Positions 35,032 through 35,722 of a stretch of DNA of 35,722 nt are shown piece by piece (position 1 is the first letter of the stretch; the number at the start of each line of letters is the position of its first letter). The position numbers were made by a program, and so were the translations under genes. The notes under the pieces are model-generated. The model worked only from the letters and a program-made list of their open reading frames with translations, had not been told where the DNA came from and ran no database searches. The DNA comes from Phocaeicola sp. (lineage in GTDB: Bacteria > Bacteroidota > Bacteroidia > Bacteroidales > Bacteroidaceae), in assembly GCA_029257865.1 (NCBI GenBank), contig JARIAN010000138.1, positions 1 to 35,722 on the forward strand, read 5' to 3'.

Positions 35032-35044
35032 TATCTCTATGGGG

Positions 35045-35077
35045 CAAAGATAATAAGAACTTGCGAGAAACCGGCAA
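35045..35077 (-). promoter_or_regulatory. Promoter of the thi operon
   Basis: On the minus strand TATCTTTG (35052-35045) is a full -7 match. A TTG at 35077-35075 lies 22 nt upstream, slightly further than the usual 19. The predicted start near 35038 is only about 7 nt before the riboswitch P1. Confidence 0.65.
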
Positions 35078-35095
35078 ATTTTAGCAATAAAAGTT

Positions 35096-35123
35096 GAATT
35101 GACATTTTGCAAAGTGTCAATTC
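35096..35123. repeat. 28-bp near-perfect palindrome upstream of the thi promoter
   Basis: GAATTGACA at 35096-35104 and TGTCAATTC at 35115-35123 are exact reverse complements, and the inner ten bases (TTTTGCAAAG) continue the symmetry with one wobble pair, giving 13 of 14 matched pairs. It ends about 20 nt upstream of the -33 box of the thi promoter. No T-run follows on either strand. A binding site for an unlinked regulator is the simplest reading. Confidence 0.7.
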
Positions 35124-35538
35124 CGACGGCATGAGAATCGCAAAATTCGGGCGGAAGTCAAGGTTTGTTGCAAAGATTCAAATCTCAGATGCTGGAATAT
35201 AGTTTATATGTTTAATAATGAGAGATATAACATGTTTTTTTGGAACTGGTTTATCTTCTCTTCCAGACGAAAAAACAGCATGAAAACACCTGTTGGAAGA
35301 ACGGTTTTGAAGGTGCTTTAAAATCGTCGGTATATTTTTGCCCTAGCGATGATACCAGTAATTGTCCAACAAAAGAACAGCCTGTTCTTCGGAAGTGTAA
35401 CTCGGTAATCTATATCCCATGACAATATGCAAATAATAATCGTTAAATTTGTGGACTCTTTTTTAGACGGATGCCTGCTGGCGCTCATCTAGAAGGGGCT
35501 ACCCTAAAATTGGAAGTTTACGAAATGTATTTCACTTT
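35124..35538. other. Non-coding stretch downstream of the palindrome
   Basis: I find no credible gene. A 60-residue frame at 35240-35422 has no recognisable motif, signal peptide or start signal. A TATTTTTG box at 35333-35340 (plus) lacks a well-spaced TTG. The 21-nt string at 35323-35343 matches 3588-3608 at 19 positions. Confidence 0.5.
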
Positions 35539-35722
35539 TCAGAGCAAATTCGGATTTACAATGAAGGTGGCTCCGATTTGCGTATTTTCAGCATCAGAAG
35601 GAGGGGAGGCCTTAGCATCCTGAGTCTTTCCGGATTCCGTCTTATGATATACCATATTCAATGCTGCTATTTCATGATATGGGAATTGAGGAATTACTTC
35701 TTATTTTTATCGTCACACGAAC
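35539..35722 (-). pseudogene. Broken lipoprotein-like gene fragment at the right edge
   Basis: On the minus strand the window begins with codons reading SCDDKNKK and a stop. One base out of phase, a frame reads EVIPQFPYHEIAALNMVYHK and continues KTESGKTQDAKASPPSDAE to NPNLL and a stop at 35539-35541. Joined by a one-base insertion or a two-base deletion, these look like the lipid-attached start of a Bacteroidales lipoprotein with a short mature part. The upstream signal peptide is outside the window. I do not recognise the family. It may be a decayed or truncated gene; the second frame could also initiate at ATG 35655 and encode 38 residues. Confidence 0.35.

Noticed and set aside
35240-35422. 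60-residue plus-strand frame
   Set aside because: No motif, no signal peptide, no plausible start signal, and it is in a region otherwise lacking coding character.

Overview
The window reads as chromosomal DNA of a gut-type Bacteroidales bacterium (Bacteroides/Phocaeicola). The reasons are a SusC/SusD pair, the Porin_10, DUF4421 and DUF2582 families, an anaerobic thiamine operon using ThiH, 2-oxoacid:ferredoxin chemistry, and several promoters of the Bacteroides type (TTG about 19 nt upstream of TAnnTTTG). No phage, insertion sequence or CRISPR array is visible.

Layout. 1-731: decayed Ppx/GppA phosphatase gene entering from the left edge. 823-12122: a compact polysaccharide-utilisation locus. 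It holds an exported PL8-type lyase with an N-terminal DUF1573 domain (minus strand), a 960-nt intergenic region with a perfect 19-bp inverted repeat, a NrtR-like Nudix/winged-helix regulator, SusC, SusD, a DUF2264 protein, and a convergent exported YhcH/YiaL-family protein. 12303-12376: tRNA-Ala(GGC). 12544-17704: EamA transporter and GNAT acetyltransferase, then a four-domain sulfur-handling flavoprotein, a MarR regulator and QueH. 17664-22737 (minus): DUF4421 protein, whose 3' end overlaps queH, and a porin / anchored solute-binding protein / Gfo-Idh-MocA operon. 22887-26094 (minus): TPR protein, ferredoxin subunit, and alpha, beta and gamma subunits of a 2-oxoacid:ferredoxin oxidoreductase, with an unlisted 58-residue membrane protein between alpha and beta. 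26616-28916 (plus, divergent): fused NfnAB-like ferredoxin/NAD(P)H transhydrogenase with a leader of about 230 nt. 29251-29472: DUF2582 winged-helix protein. 29654-35031 (minus): TPP riboswitch and thiS-thiE-thiG-thiC-thiH-thiF. 35042-35722: mostly non-coding, with a 28-bp palindrome and a broken lipoprotein-like reading frame at the right edge.

How the parts fit. The locus at 823-12122 looks like uptake (SusCD) and depolymerisation (PL8) of a uronate-containing glycan, followed by oligosaccharide or monosaccharide processing (DUF2264, YhcH), under a Nudix-type sugar-sensing repressor instead of the usual hybrid two-component or ECF-sigma regulators. The Kor operon and the NfnAB fusion are divergently transcribed and meet at ferredoxin: one reduces it with 2-oxoacids, the other exchanges electrons with NAD(P)H. 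Thiamine diphosphate, made by the thi operon, is the cofactor of the Kor beta subunit.

The best candidates for something little described are the regulator and operator candidates of the PL8 locus, the DUF1573-PL8 fusion, the small membrane protein inside the Kor operon, the ThiF that lacks all its usual cysteines, and the TPP riboswitch that abuts its promoter and runs directly into a U-tract. All assignments come from reading motifs by eye; no database search was run.
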